Origin: Paramyrothecium sp. XJ0827
Taxonomy: Eukaryota; Ascomycota; Sordariomycetes; Hypocreales; Stachybotryaceae
Assembly: GCA_020881915.1 (NCBI GenBank)
Contig: JAJFPB010000005.1
Location: forward strand, 3,038,001 to 3,102,000
Direction of reading: 5' to 3'
Length of the DNA: 64,000 nucleotides
The notes below the pieces were generated by a model, which saw only the letters and a list, made by a program, of their open reading frames with translations, was not told where the DNA came from and searched no databases. Numbering within the stretch: the first letter of the stretch is position 1; each line of letters starts with the position of its first letter. Below, in pieces: positions 23,101 through 33,202 of this stretch. A program made the translations under genes and the position numbers.

Positions 23101-23832
23101 AGGCCCCAGGTACCTTACTGTCTCCCATGCCCGCCTGCACCTCAGTGGGCTCGCAAAAGCACCCAGGCTTTGCTTCTCTTGTCGCTCTTCCCCATCCCAT
23201 CCTCCTCCTCCCTCTACATCCTTCATTGTTCGTCCGGTCCACAATCCCTCGACTTCTTTCCCCCTTATCCTTACCTGGGTGTTCCTGGAATCTTCTTAAT
23301 TGAACGATACTCTACCGGCTCTTGTTTGCACAACCGTCTTTTTACTCGTCTCCCTCGTCGTAACGCCACCTCCCTCCTCTCGCGCACGACTCGACAGACT
23401 TCGGCCTGCAACCTTTCGTTCCTGGCCCCGACGAAATTTGCGAAGACTCTTTCGACTCGAACGCGTCAACATCACAAAGGCGCGCGCACTCGACGCATCC
23501 CGTCCTTAACTGACAGCCTGTGCATTTATTCAAGTACGCTATTTGGCGCGCCACCCGCAACCCGAGCCACGCACTCTAGACGGTTGTGTTCGAAGAACCA
23601 CGACGACGCCTCCTCTTCACCGTCCTCGGTGCCTCGCGATCCGCTCATCGGTTCGCACAACTCGTCAGCCCTGGCCGACACTCTCGTTGACCGTGACCAG
23701 GTGTTGGTCCATGCCCTCCCCTCTGTAACGGCGCGCGTGCAGTCCGAAGCGGCGTCATGCCCTCCAGCGTGCGACCGTAATCAATTCACACAACAATCTC
23801 TACCCTTCACTCTCACACACCCTCTTCAGATT
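20114..23832. other. Long divergent spacer (3.7 kb) between NPC2 and the SET3-like gene
   Basis: No supported gene. Many short frames overlap, without domains. From about 22300 the plus strand is rich in C and T, typical of a long fungal promoter and leader. The 663 bases before the SET3-like ATG stay open in the same frame from an ATG at 23170, so the leader could encode an extension. Confidence 0.55.
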
Positions 23833-26586
23833 ATGACCGACAAGCTGGTACCGCCGTCGACGCATGCTGTGCTTCCCAGTCAGACCCTTTCTCCTCCCCT
23901 CGCCCCCGCTATCAAGGACGATGTCGCCCACAAGGTCGAGGTGGTAGAAGAAGAGCCGTACACCATCAAGTGTATATGCAACTTCTCTGACGATGACGGA
24001 AACACGATCTACTGCGAAACATGCGACACGTGGCAGCATATCGACTGCTTCTACCCCGACAACCGGGACGAAGCCATACGGGAGGACTTCGCTCATTCAT
24101 GCGCCGAATGCCAGCCTCGGCCCTTGAACAGAGAAAAGGCCATCGAGCGGACTCTCCGCTTACGAAACGCTGCGATAGAAGAAGCCGACAAGAGGACCAA
24201 GCGCCCGCCGTCCAAGAGCCACAAAAAGAAACCCAAGCCCACCGAGATACAAACCCATGGGCATCATGGAGCCAACGAAAACGGCAAGCATGCCAGTCCC
24301 AGCGATCATGCACCTCCTGCCAAGAAATCAAAATCGTCGCATCGACCTTCACAATCAGTCAGCTCGCAACCTTCGAAACGCAGCCCCTCCTACCAAAATT
24401 CACGACCACATCCTGCACACCCGCCCAGCCCTGCCACGACTCCTCCTGACCTCCCAGACGATTTTCAAATACATCATTACTCGGCTGGTTTCTACTCCCT
24501 GTACAGTGAACAAGAAGTACCAGACTCGCACAGCAATGCGTTCGCCAGTCTGGCCATCCCTACTGCCCTCTCCAAGTGGCTGCGAGAACCAGATATCATG
24601 AAGCAGGAGACAGGACGCACACACGCCGAGGTCTTCCAAGAAGAACCGGCTAATGTGGAAGAGACCAGACCGAAACTTGAGGTTCAAGATGCCACCCGGT
24701 CGATTGAGCCTGGTCCGACGTTGAGGTGGCGCTTCGTCAAGTCAACGACGCCGATTGAGAAGGATATTCCCCTCATCGAGTTGAACGGTGAAATTGGATT
24801 TCAAAAAGACTACTGCGCCGATGCCGACAATCTTTGGGCTGATCTTTCATCACCGCTTCCCTTCGTCTTCTTCCACCCCAGCCTCCCCTTGTACATAGAC
24901 ACGAGGAAGGAAGGCTCCCTGGCGCGTTATGTAAGGAGAAGCTGTAAGCCCAATGCACAGTTGGACACATACCTTTCCGGCGGATCCGAGTACCATTTCT
25001 GGCTCGTGAGCGACCGTTTCATCTCAACCAATGAGCAGATTACCCTTCCCTGGGATTTTCGATTGGAGAAGAGTGTGTGTCCTCGCTGGCTGCATCTGTT
25101 GGGGTTGAGCGACGACGAAGCTTCCGGCCACGACGAACCGGAAATGGACGACGCCGAGTACAGAGCCATCTCCAACTGGATTGACCGGATTTTGTCGGAA
25201 TATGGAGGCTGTGCGTGTGACCTGGACAATAACTGTGCGTTCGCCCGGTTCCATCGCCACTACTTGTTCAGCCGAAACCACGGCCGCGCTGTAAATGGCA
25301 AGAAAAAACAGCGCAGGCCCAAGACGCATACAATTTCCCCTACTAGCACAGGCCATGCCACGAATAGCCGAGCCGCTAGTGAGGGTCATCTCGAGGACTC
25401 CGTGGATAACGACGCGCAGGATGAGACGTCCTCGTCGCGCAGCAAGCCCCCCAGTCGCGATCCGACGCCTCTGCGACAAGGTTCTTTCGACCAGCTGGGT
25501 ATACTGACAGAACCGACTGATCGCGACAAACGGAAAGTTGCGATGGTAGAAGACTCGTTTCGTCGCATGGAGCAGCAACAGCCACCTCGAAAAAAGAAGC
25601 GCTTATCTGACGGCACTACCACATCCACATCGTCCACAAAGACGAAGCCTCGTGGCAGTGTGAGCGCTCCGCGAGGGCAGTATGTCGATGCTGGAACTTC
25701 TAGAAGCAAATCTGGTTCGCCTGCTAGCATGCACTCGCCGAATCTTGCAAATGCCTCGAAACCGTTCTTGCTGAGGAACGAGAGTGTGTCGAGCGCGCGC
25801 GACCAAAACTCGGCGAACCCGCGTCCGGTGTATTGCGACGCGAGTGTTCAGACTGATCCTGTGCAAGGAGAATGGTTCAGCGACCCTGCTCAATCTCCGA
25901 AACCAAAAAAGAGGATTATTTCACTTTCGCAGAGACTGCTCAATAGCCGGCACAGGATCAAAACGCATGAAGAGGACCAGCGACAGCCGACTCACTGCAT
26001 GCCATCCCCTTCTGGCATATCAATGGAGTGTGATTCATCGCCAATCAACGACGAGACGTCGGTCGATCAGAAAACCGTCATAAATCTGCCGTCACCTGTG
26101 TCGCAAGGCCGTCCTGTGGATGCGTCCGAGGGCACAGTAACCATTGAACCTGAGATGCCACCAACCGTATCTGCAAGCCACAAAGCATCAGAACTTCGAG
26201 TTCAACTGCCCCCAGTTCCAGCCTTCGACAGCAATGGTTCTGCCACGATGAATATAACAACTCCCTTGTCAACCACAGCATCAACAGTCCAGTCGCCATT
26301 GTTTGCCAACAACCCAACAAGTCCATTTCTGCCAACTGGTGTGAACGGGACCGCGATGCAACCGAGTCCGGTGAAGAAGAAGCTCAGTCTCAGTGACTAC
26401 ACAAAGAGCCGCATGAACAAGTCTGCTGGAAAGGTAGCTGGAGGAACCGCTGTCTTGAAAGCTGGTCTGTCCAGTCCCGACGATATCAAGACCGAACCGA
26501 TCATGGAATCCCCAACCGTGGAAAAAGTCGAGGACGTTTTGACGCCTACGACTGCCGTGACCCCTACCACGAACGGCGTTATCTGA
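23833..26586 (+). CDS. SET3: PHD and SET domain protein, Set3-like
   Basis: A single exon encodes 917 residues from the ATG at 23833. The PHD finger is at about 47-93 with its cysteine ladder (CICNFSDDDGNTIYCETCD, HIDCF, then HSCAEC). The SET-like domain is at about 296-410, with the RRSCKPN block at 368-374. In yeast Set3 and its relatives the SET domain is considered catalytically inactive; the PHD finger reads methylated H3K4 and the protein scaffolds the Set3C histone deacetylase complex. A basic linker rich in Lys and Pro lies between the two domains. The region after 460 is long, Ser/Pro-rich and probably disordered, with short basic patches (PRKKKRL) that could be nuclear localisation signals. 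The start was chosen because the preceding 221 in-frame codons look like leader sequence. A larger protein cannot be excluded. Confidence 0.86.
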   Translation: MTDKLVPPSTHAVLPSQTLSPPLAPAIKDDVAHKVEVVEEEPYTIKCICNFSDDDGNTIYCETCDTWQHIDCFYPDNRDEAIREDFAHSCAECQPRPLNREKAIERTLRLRNAAIEEADKRTKRPPSKSHKKKPKPTEIQTHGHHGANENGKHASPSDHAPPAKKSKSSHRPSQSVSSQPSKRSPSYQNSRPHPAHPPSPATTPPDLPDDFQIHHYSAGFYSLYSEQEVPDSHSNAFASLAIPTALSKWLREPDIMKQETGRTHAEVFQEEPANVEETRPKLEVQDATRSIEPGPTLRWRFVKSTTPIEKDIPLIELNGEIGFQKDYCADADNLWADLSSPLPFVFFHPSLPLYIDTRKEGSLARYVRRSCKPNAQLDTYLSGGSEYHFWLVSDRFISTNEQITLPWDFRLEKSVCPRWLHLLGLSDDEASGHDEPEMDDAEYRAISNWIDRILSEYGGCACDLDNNCAFARFHRHYLFSRNHGRAVNGKKKQRRPKTHTISPTSTGHATNSRAASEGHLEDSVDNDAQDETSSSRSKPPSRDPTPLRQGSFDQLGILTEPTDRDKRKVAMVEDSFRRMEQQQPPRKKKRLSDGTTTSTSSTKTKPRGSVSAPRGQYVDAGTSRSKSGSPASMHSPNLANASKPFLLRNESVSSARDQNSANPRPVYCDASVQTDPVQGEWFSDPAQSPKPKKRIISLSQRLLNSRHRIKTHEEDQRQPTHCMPSPSGISMECDSSPINDETSVDQKTVINLPSPVSQGRPVDASEGTVTIEPEMPPTVSASHKASELRVQLPPVPAFDSNGSATMNITTPLSTTASTVQSPLFANNPTSPFLPTGVNGTAMQPSPVKKKLSLSDYTKSRMNKSAGKVAGGTAVLKAGLSSPDDIKTEPIMESPTVEKVEDVLTPTTAVTPTTNGVI

Positions 26587-27412
26587 TTGTAGGAAACCAT
26601 CTGTATGATTTATAATCTGTCAAAGAGGAGGAAAAGTAAGGAGAGGCTGGTCTACCATTTGTCTACTGCGCTTTGTGCGAGTTTGCGGCTTCAACTGGCT
26701 GAAAGCCTCTAGGGTCTGGGATATTTCTTTTGTCACAAAACGGTGCGGCATGTAGGTTGCCGTTCACTGCTGTTCTCGGCGTTACGGAAGAAGGTTATGA
26801 CATGTGGAAGCTTGGCGCTTGTACGAGGTTACAATACTCAAGGGTTAGAAGGCACGCTCCGGGGCTTGCGGCTTATCTTCACCACTATGAATTTTTTTAC
26901 GGTCTTTGCCTACGGGCGCTGTTTGATGGCTTGGTCTTGCTGCTCAGGAGATTTGAGGACACATGGTGCCAGCATATGCGACGGCAGATGTTGGCAAATT
27001 GAGGCAAGCTTCTCGTCTGGTTTGACATGCTTGGCATTTTGTCTCAAATGTATTTCTAGACAACGGGAGGAGGGGCCTGTGGTATGATGCCCAGAAGCTC
27101 AAGCCTCTTTTTTATATTGGTGATGATGATGAATGGGACAGTGGAAGCAATACCCCGGATTTGTTCAACTTCTATCCACACCCACGCCTGCAAGCAACTG
27201 TGACTTGACTGATAAGCGATGTTCGGCCAACGCTGATGCCTGGCAAAGACGGTCACAAGTAGCGTGCATGAAGCGAAAACTACAGCGCCCAGTTCACACG
27301 CTGGTGGGTATGGGAACTTTTATTTTATACTACCGCTCAATGTATAGTTTTCTACAACCTCCTAATACATGGAGAATGCCGTCTCATCATACGTGCGCGT
27401 ACCTGTGTAGGG
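26587..27412. other. Convergent 3' spacer between the SET3-like gene and ALG7
   Basis: About 0.8 kb with small overlapping frames only. It probably consists of the two 3' untranslated regions. Confidence 0.6.
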
Positions 27413-28908
27413 CTACACTGCCGCCGTGCCCCAGTTGTCTTCCTTAAAGACGAGCAATGCCAGACGATGGCGCGCAAAGAGACCGAACAAGCCAATTGCA
27501 AGCTGCAGTAACGTAATCTCCCACGCGAGGCGGTCCTCCTTCAAAGGCCCACGCCAGACAAGCCATAGGTTGAGTATCGTGAGGTTGCTCGTCTCCACGA
27601 ACCTGCCCTTTTCGTCCGTTGTGACCTTGACCAGGCGAAGCTTATCCAGGAGGAACAGTGCTTGGGCGATGATGGGGCGGGGCTGTCTCTCAGGTGTCCA
27701 GGGGGTTACGGACGGCTCAAGAAGACCGGTGCGGGCGTTGAACTTCGGCAAGCGGTGGCGCGGACAGGGGATGAGGCCGAAGAGCTGCGGGCAGGAGTAG
27801 AGGAAGTTGAACATTTGGGGGACGAGGAGAAGGCCCAGAGTCTTTGAGAAATGACCAAGAATGCCAACGACGGCGAAGACCATGCCGGAGAAGTAGCAGT
27901 ACGTGTCGCCAACGAAAACCTTGGCGGGGTACCAGTTGTAGGCGAGCAGCGCACAGGAAACGCCTATCCAGGGGAGGAGGAGGTACAGCGAGAACAGATG
28001 GGAGTCGGTCGCGGGGTGGGGGTAAGGGGTGAAAAGATAGAGGCAATCGTTGAAGGCGAGGAGGAGCGCGACAACGAGGCACTGGGACACTTCGATGCCG
28101 TTGATGCCGGCCAGCATGTTGATGCTCTGGGGGCAGAACATGGCGACGCAGGCCATGTAGACGTAGTAGAGGGGTCCGAGGTCGAAGAGCTCGCCCAGGT
28201 AGGGCTGTAGCTGTAAGGGTATGACGATGGAGGTGACGTCGAAGTCGACAAAGTACACGACGAGGATTGGGATGGAGGCGAGGCCGGGGATCCACCACTT
28301 ATGGCGCCAGCGGATGTCGAAGAGGTCGTCGCCGACGCCGAGAAGCGCAATGGTCTGGAGAGAAATAATTGCGCCCAAGTAGGATGCGAGCTATGGTGGG
28401 AGTGGCAGGTCAGCATGGTGGATGGCCTGTGTTGCGCGTTGCGCGCGCAGGTTCAAGGGGCGCTGGCGCTCATTCATACCTTGTTATGGGGGAAGCGATG
28501 CAGGAACCGGCCCTGGTTGACATGCTCGAGGTGCAGGACGACATCGCGGTTCCCGCCGCCGCTGGTCGCGGCGACAATGTCCTTGTAGAAGGGGAAGGGG
28601 ATGAAGACGATGACGGTGAGGAGGTAGACGACGGCGCAGATGGCGCCCATGCACTCGGGCAACTCGGCCTTGGAGTGCTTGCTCAGGTCGCGGCCGCGGA
28701 AGCCGGCCTTGATGAAGGTGGGGCCGAGCCAGCGGATCATGGCGTAGGCGAGGGCGAAGGCGACGAGGGAGAGGGCGAGGGAGGCGATGAGGGGCTCGCC
28801 ATCGCCGCGGAAGGTGTTTGCGATGACGGCGAGCGAGGCGGCGGAGAGGGAGAGGAGGCTGAGCGTCTCGTTGCGGGAGAGCGAGGTGGTGGTGGCCGGG
28901 CTCAGCAT
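27413..28908 (-). CDS. ALG7: UDP-GlcNAc:dolichyl-phosphate GlcNAc-1-phosphate transferase
   Basis: Two exons (28908-28480 and 28390-27413) encode 468 residues. Alg7 makes GlcNAc-PP-dolichol, the first step of the lipid-linked oligosaccharide for N-glycosylation, at the cytosolic face of the ER, and is the target of tunicamycin. About ten hydrophobic segments are visible. Family motifs are intact: GRDLSKHSKAELPECMGAICA with the first loop, GVGDDLFDIRWRHK with the catalytic aspartate pair, NMLAGINGIEV and VFVGDTYCYFSGM. The intron (GTATGA donor, phase 0) separates PHNK from LASYLGA. Exon 1 is GC-rich. The gene diverges from the MFS transporter across 1.9 kb. Confidence 0.97.
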
Positions 28909-30808
28909 CTTGGTGCGTGGAGCGGGAATGAATGTCGAAGACGCTATGGAACCGGCGCGTGCATCATAGGCTGGCAGGGAGGGTATCGAGGGTCGACGTC
29001 GGTAGGGCGGGAGGGCGGTCGCACTGGTTCACCATGCGATTGCTCGTGAGCGGGCGTCGGGGCTGTCGCGAGGGGTGATATCAAAGGGGTTTCACGAACG
29101 CCTGCGCAAACGAGCTGCGAGTTAGCTCTCAACGGCTTGTAGGCATGACGCAACAGCACAGCTGCTGGGAATAATGCGCACGGAAGCAAATCCGCGGACA
29201 GACAAGCCCAAGGGGTGATAATACCTTCTCGTGAGGAAAAAAAAAGGAATTGCGACTGCCAGCCAACGCGCTCGTGGTTTCGTCGGCCTCGGAGTCGATG
29301 CGCAACGAAACTTGGTCGAATGGTTGGAAATTGACACGTTGTAGGGATTGGTTCAACCTGGCTGCCGGCACCCGTGGTCGAGGCGCGGCAGGTCGGGGCT
29401 GGTTTCGGCATGTGGATAGCGACAGACGCCAACACGTGCCGCCAACTGGAGGGTGGGAGGGGGGAGGGGGGACAGGGGTGAGTTCCGTGTAAGCCGACGA
29501 CTGCGCGCTGCTTTGTTTCGCCATTTTCTCTTGTCATCTCCAACGGAGGTTGACATTGCGGACGAGAGGCATGCTTTGACGAGAAGATAAGAGTTTGTCC
29601 AGCTCAAGCATTGATGAATATTTACTTATCTTGAGGTAGGCTGGCTACGTACCCCATTCAGCAATGTACTTGCACATTAAATGCGAAGAAGGTACCTAGT
29701 AGTTGACCTGCAGGTGTGCTCTCATATACAATCACAATCCCAGGAGCTTTGTGCAACGGGACCATGGACGGCAAGGGGAACAAGGCACTTACCCATAGGC
29801 TTTGGAATACAAGCTGTCATGAGCTATGCATTGTTCTCAGTTCCCCAGCCAAGGCAGGCCGCTCAGATTGCTGCACGTAAGCCTCCCACACATCCCGCAT
29901 CCGTATATGGCGTCACCGCCCGCCGCACGCAGCCTCATTGCCCAGCGCGACAAACCACATCTGTCAGGCCACGGGAGTTCGGCAACGGCCCTGGCAGTTT
30001 GTCAGCAATGATCGACGGCGTGCCGTCTCTGCATGAAAACCACGGGGCTTGGCTCACTCAGACTGGCGCGAGTGCTGCTCCAGGCCAGCCGGCCGCTCGC
30101 AGCTGCAAGAGAAACGTCGTTGCGCAGGTTGGGGCTCCAGCGAGCAATTCATTGGAACGAAAACACCGGCTTTGGTCCACGCAACCCGTTCCTAGTTGAG
30201 TAGAGTAAACGACGACTTGGCTGACTGGAGAGTCTGGCCTGTCCGCGGTTTGGTTGCTTACCTGTTGTTGACGGTACCTCACTTTGTGTATACCACGACA
30301 GGGTCGCGGAGTCAGGCTTTGAGGCCATACTGTCTACTTTTCACCACTCCCTTATACTAATATTCAGTCGCTTTCCAAATGAAACAAAGCACATAGAAAA
30401 CGACTGGACAAAACCTTCGTACGCAACGGAGCTGTCATTCTAGCTTTTCGAAGTGTGCCGCCGCAACAGGGGGCCGAGCTCGGCCCCTGCAACCTGGGCA
30501 GCATCAAGTCTTGGACCCGTTGCAACGGCACGGTCGATCCCAGCCATAACATCATGCTTCCTCCCCCTGACCTGATCCTGACCCTGACCCTGACCTCTTG
30601 AATTTTCGGGTTGTCGTCCTCACAAATCACCGTACGCCAACCGAGCTGGATGCTTCTGAACCTTCATCATCCGTGGCATTACCTCTCACCTTCTAATTCT
30701 CATCCTTCGGCCATGTTGCTACCTTCATGATTGCACTCGATTTGTAATCACGGGCAAAAGCCGTAATACCGATTTTGAAAAAGGAGATAACTGCTAATAG
30801 TAATCATC
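28909..30808. other. Divergent spacer between ALG7 and the MFS gene
   Basis: 1.9 kb with promoters of both genes and no supported coding sequence. The small frames here have no domains. Confidence 0.6.
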
Positions 30809-32648
30809 ATGGAATCCCACGGGCAACAAAGGGCACACGCCTCAGATACAGGTGACGACACGGACGCCGCCACCCGGATTGAGGACCAGCGACAGGAAGA
30901 ACCCGGACAAGAAAAGGCACAGAAACCAACGCCGAGCTCGAGTGAAAAGGACGACTATTCAGCAGACGGAACAACAGAAAAGCAAACGGGACCGGCTGAC
31001 GCAAACGAGGACCATGACTACATAGACGTCGAAGCTCAAGCGGTATGCATTTCAACAACACCACTACCCACCGTATCATCTCCATGCTGAACAAGGACTG
31101 TAGGCAGATGATGCGATTCAAAGGATACAAACGGGCGGCAGCCGGAACACACACCGTAGCGTCCTCTCCCGGCTATCGCGAAACAAGAGCAGCGCCGGCA
31201 AGGACAAACCCGCGCCCGCGCCCCTCCCCGTGACCGACCTCGACAGCGACGTCGTCGGCTGGGACGGCCAGGACGACCCGGAGATGCCCCTCAACTTCGC
31301 CCCGGGCCGCAAGTGGCTCATCATCGCGCTGCTCTCGGCCATCACCTTCATGACGCCGTTCGCGTCGTCCATCCTCGCGCCGGCCATCACCTTCGTCGCC
31401 GCGGACTACGGCCAGCCCGACCTCACGCTGGCGTCCATGCCCGTCAGCATCTTCCTGCTGGGCTACTGCGTCGGCCCGCTCTTCCTGTCGCCGCTGTCCG
31501 AGATCCACGGCCGCCACGCCGTCCTCGTCGCCGCCAACCTCTTCTTCTGCGCGTGGCTCGTCGGCTGCGCGCTGGCCCCGACGCTCGACAGCCTCATCGT
31601 CTTCCGCTTCCTGGCGGGCGTCGGCGGCGCCGCGTGCCAGACCGTCGGCGGCGGCGTCGTCACCGACCTCTTCCCCGTCGCCGAGCGCGGCCGCGCCATG
31701 GCCCTCTGGATGCTCGGCCCCCTCCTCGGCCCCTCGTGCGGGCCCGTCATCGGCGGCTTCGTGAGCGAGAGCATCGGCTGGCGCTGGTGCCACTGGATCA
31801 CCTTCGTCCCTGCCACCGTCGCCACCCTGGGCATGGCCCTGCTCAGCCGCGAGACGAACCACCAGGTGCTCGTCAAGCGCAAGACGGCCAGGCTGCGCCG
31901 CGAGCTCGGCCGCCCGGACCTGCGGAGCTGCTACGTCGACCCGGACGCGCCCGCGCTCACCAGGGGCCAGATCCTCAGGAACGGCCTGGTCCGGCCCTTC
32001 AAGATGCTCTTCCGCTCGGCCATCATCTTCAGCGCCTCGCTCTACGTGGCCTTTGCCTACGGCTGCCTGTACCTGCTCTTCAACACCATCCCCATCATCT
32101 TCCGCGGCGCCTACGGCTGGAGCATCGGCACCACCGGGCTGGTGTACTTCGTGGTGCTCATCGGCTACCTCGTCGGCCTGCTGCTCTTCAACCGCCTCTC
32201 CGACAGGACCGTCGTGCGCCTCACCGCCGCCAACGGCGGCGTCTACGAGCCCGAGATGCGCCTGCCCTCGTGCGTCTGGAACGCCGCCCTGCTCCCCCTT
32301 ACCTTCTTCTGGTACGGCTGGGCCGCCGACCGCGCCGTCCACTGGATCGTGCCCGTCCTGGGCCTCCTGCCCTTCTCCATCGGCGTCATCGGCATCTGGC
32401 TGCCCATCCAGGCCTACCTCGTCGACGCCTACTCCCAGTACGCGGCGAGCTGCCTGGCCGCGTTCGCGGTGCTGCGGTGCGGCGTCGCGGCGTTCCTCCC
32501 GCTGGCGGGGCCCCAGATGTACGAGTCGCTCGGCGTGGGCTGGGGGTCCTCGCTGCTGGGGTTTGTGGCCGTGGCCATGATCCCGATCCCGCTGCTGATA
32601 CAAAGGTACGGCAAGTGGATGAGATTGAGGTTTCCGATGAAGCTATAG
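30809..32648 (+). CDS. MFS multidrug-type transporter (DHA1 family)
   Basis: Two exons (30809-31042 and 31104-32648) encode 592 residues. The intron is in phase 0 and joins DVEAQA to ADDAIQRIQTG. The first 150 residues are hydrophilic and acidic, which is usual for the cytosolic N-terminus of fungal DHA1 drug:H+ antiporters. Twelve hydrophobic segments follow. Motif A-like GPLFLSPLSEIHGRHAV lies after TM2, and the motif C-like run GPLLGPSCGPVIGGF is in TM5, both typical of drug exporters of the plasma membrane. A loop rich in charge separates the two halves. Substrate cannot be read from the sequence. Exon 2 from about 31200 uses almost only G or C at third codon positions, far more than neighbouring genes, which leaves long spurious frames on the other strand. 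Confidence 0.94.
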
Positions 32649-33202
32649 AAAACAGAGACAGGAGCAGCGTCAATGGGTGGGCAGTGGTCAGCCCTTCGAA
32701 GGTTATAGAACACCGTTAGCCATCTAATTGGGGGGTTACATTCCCTCTCCGGCTGGTCTCGAGAAGAGTGTGTCGATATATTTCAGCGAGCGCGACATAG
32801 ATCCTTTTGCCAAATTTGGACACCACGTCTCAATGGAGGTTCATCGGAGACACGCAGCCTGAGACATCGCGGCCCCACTCGGGACACCATCCCGCTTGCG
32901 GGGCCGTGAAACTGCGCTCTAGTCACCGGCGTGGTGGACTCGAGATCGGAAAACGGGAATTTGCTACGTACCTAGAAGATATGTAGAACAAACCATATAG
33001 CCAAATGGAAACGAGGGAGTCAAGAACCACTGAACATTCAGAATGGAGCGAAAGTTTCGCGTGCCTAGGTCCCACAGAGTTGCTAACTGGCAAGAATAGC
33101 TCCTTTCTAGAATTGAAATGCGCAAGCTCGTATTCCGTGTATCTAGAATTATGGCCCTGTCCACCGGCCTCGTGAATAAGCTGGAAACAAAATCGCGGCT
33201 GT
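32649..33202. other. Convergent 3' spacer
   Basis: 554 bases between the stop codons of the MFS gene and the transglutaminase-like gene. No gene is supported. Confidence 0.6.

Noticed and set aside
20114..23832. A hidden gene in the NPC2/SET3-like spacer
   Set aside because: The frames are short, overlapping and without domains. The composition fits promoter and leader DNA.
27717..29049. Long frames on both strands around ALG7 exons
   Set aside because: They are shadows of the GC-rich ALG7 coding sequence. The ALG7 frame has all catalytic motifs.
31173..32603. 476-codon open frame on the minus strand opposite the MFS exon, and a 468-codon second frame on the plus strand
   Set aside because: Both are made of repetitive Ala/Gly/Asp/Glu or Arg/Pro/His runs, which result from the extreme third-position GC of the transporter. 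The true frame has twelve membrane segments and MFS motifs.
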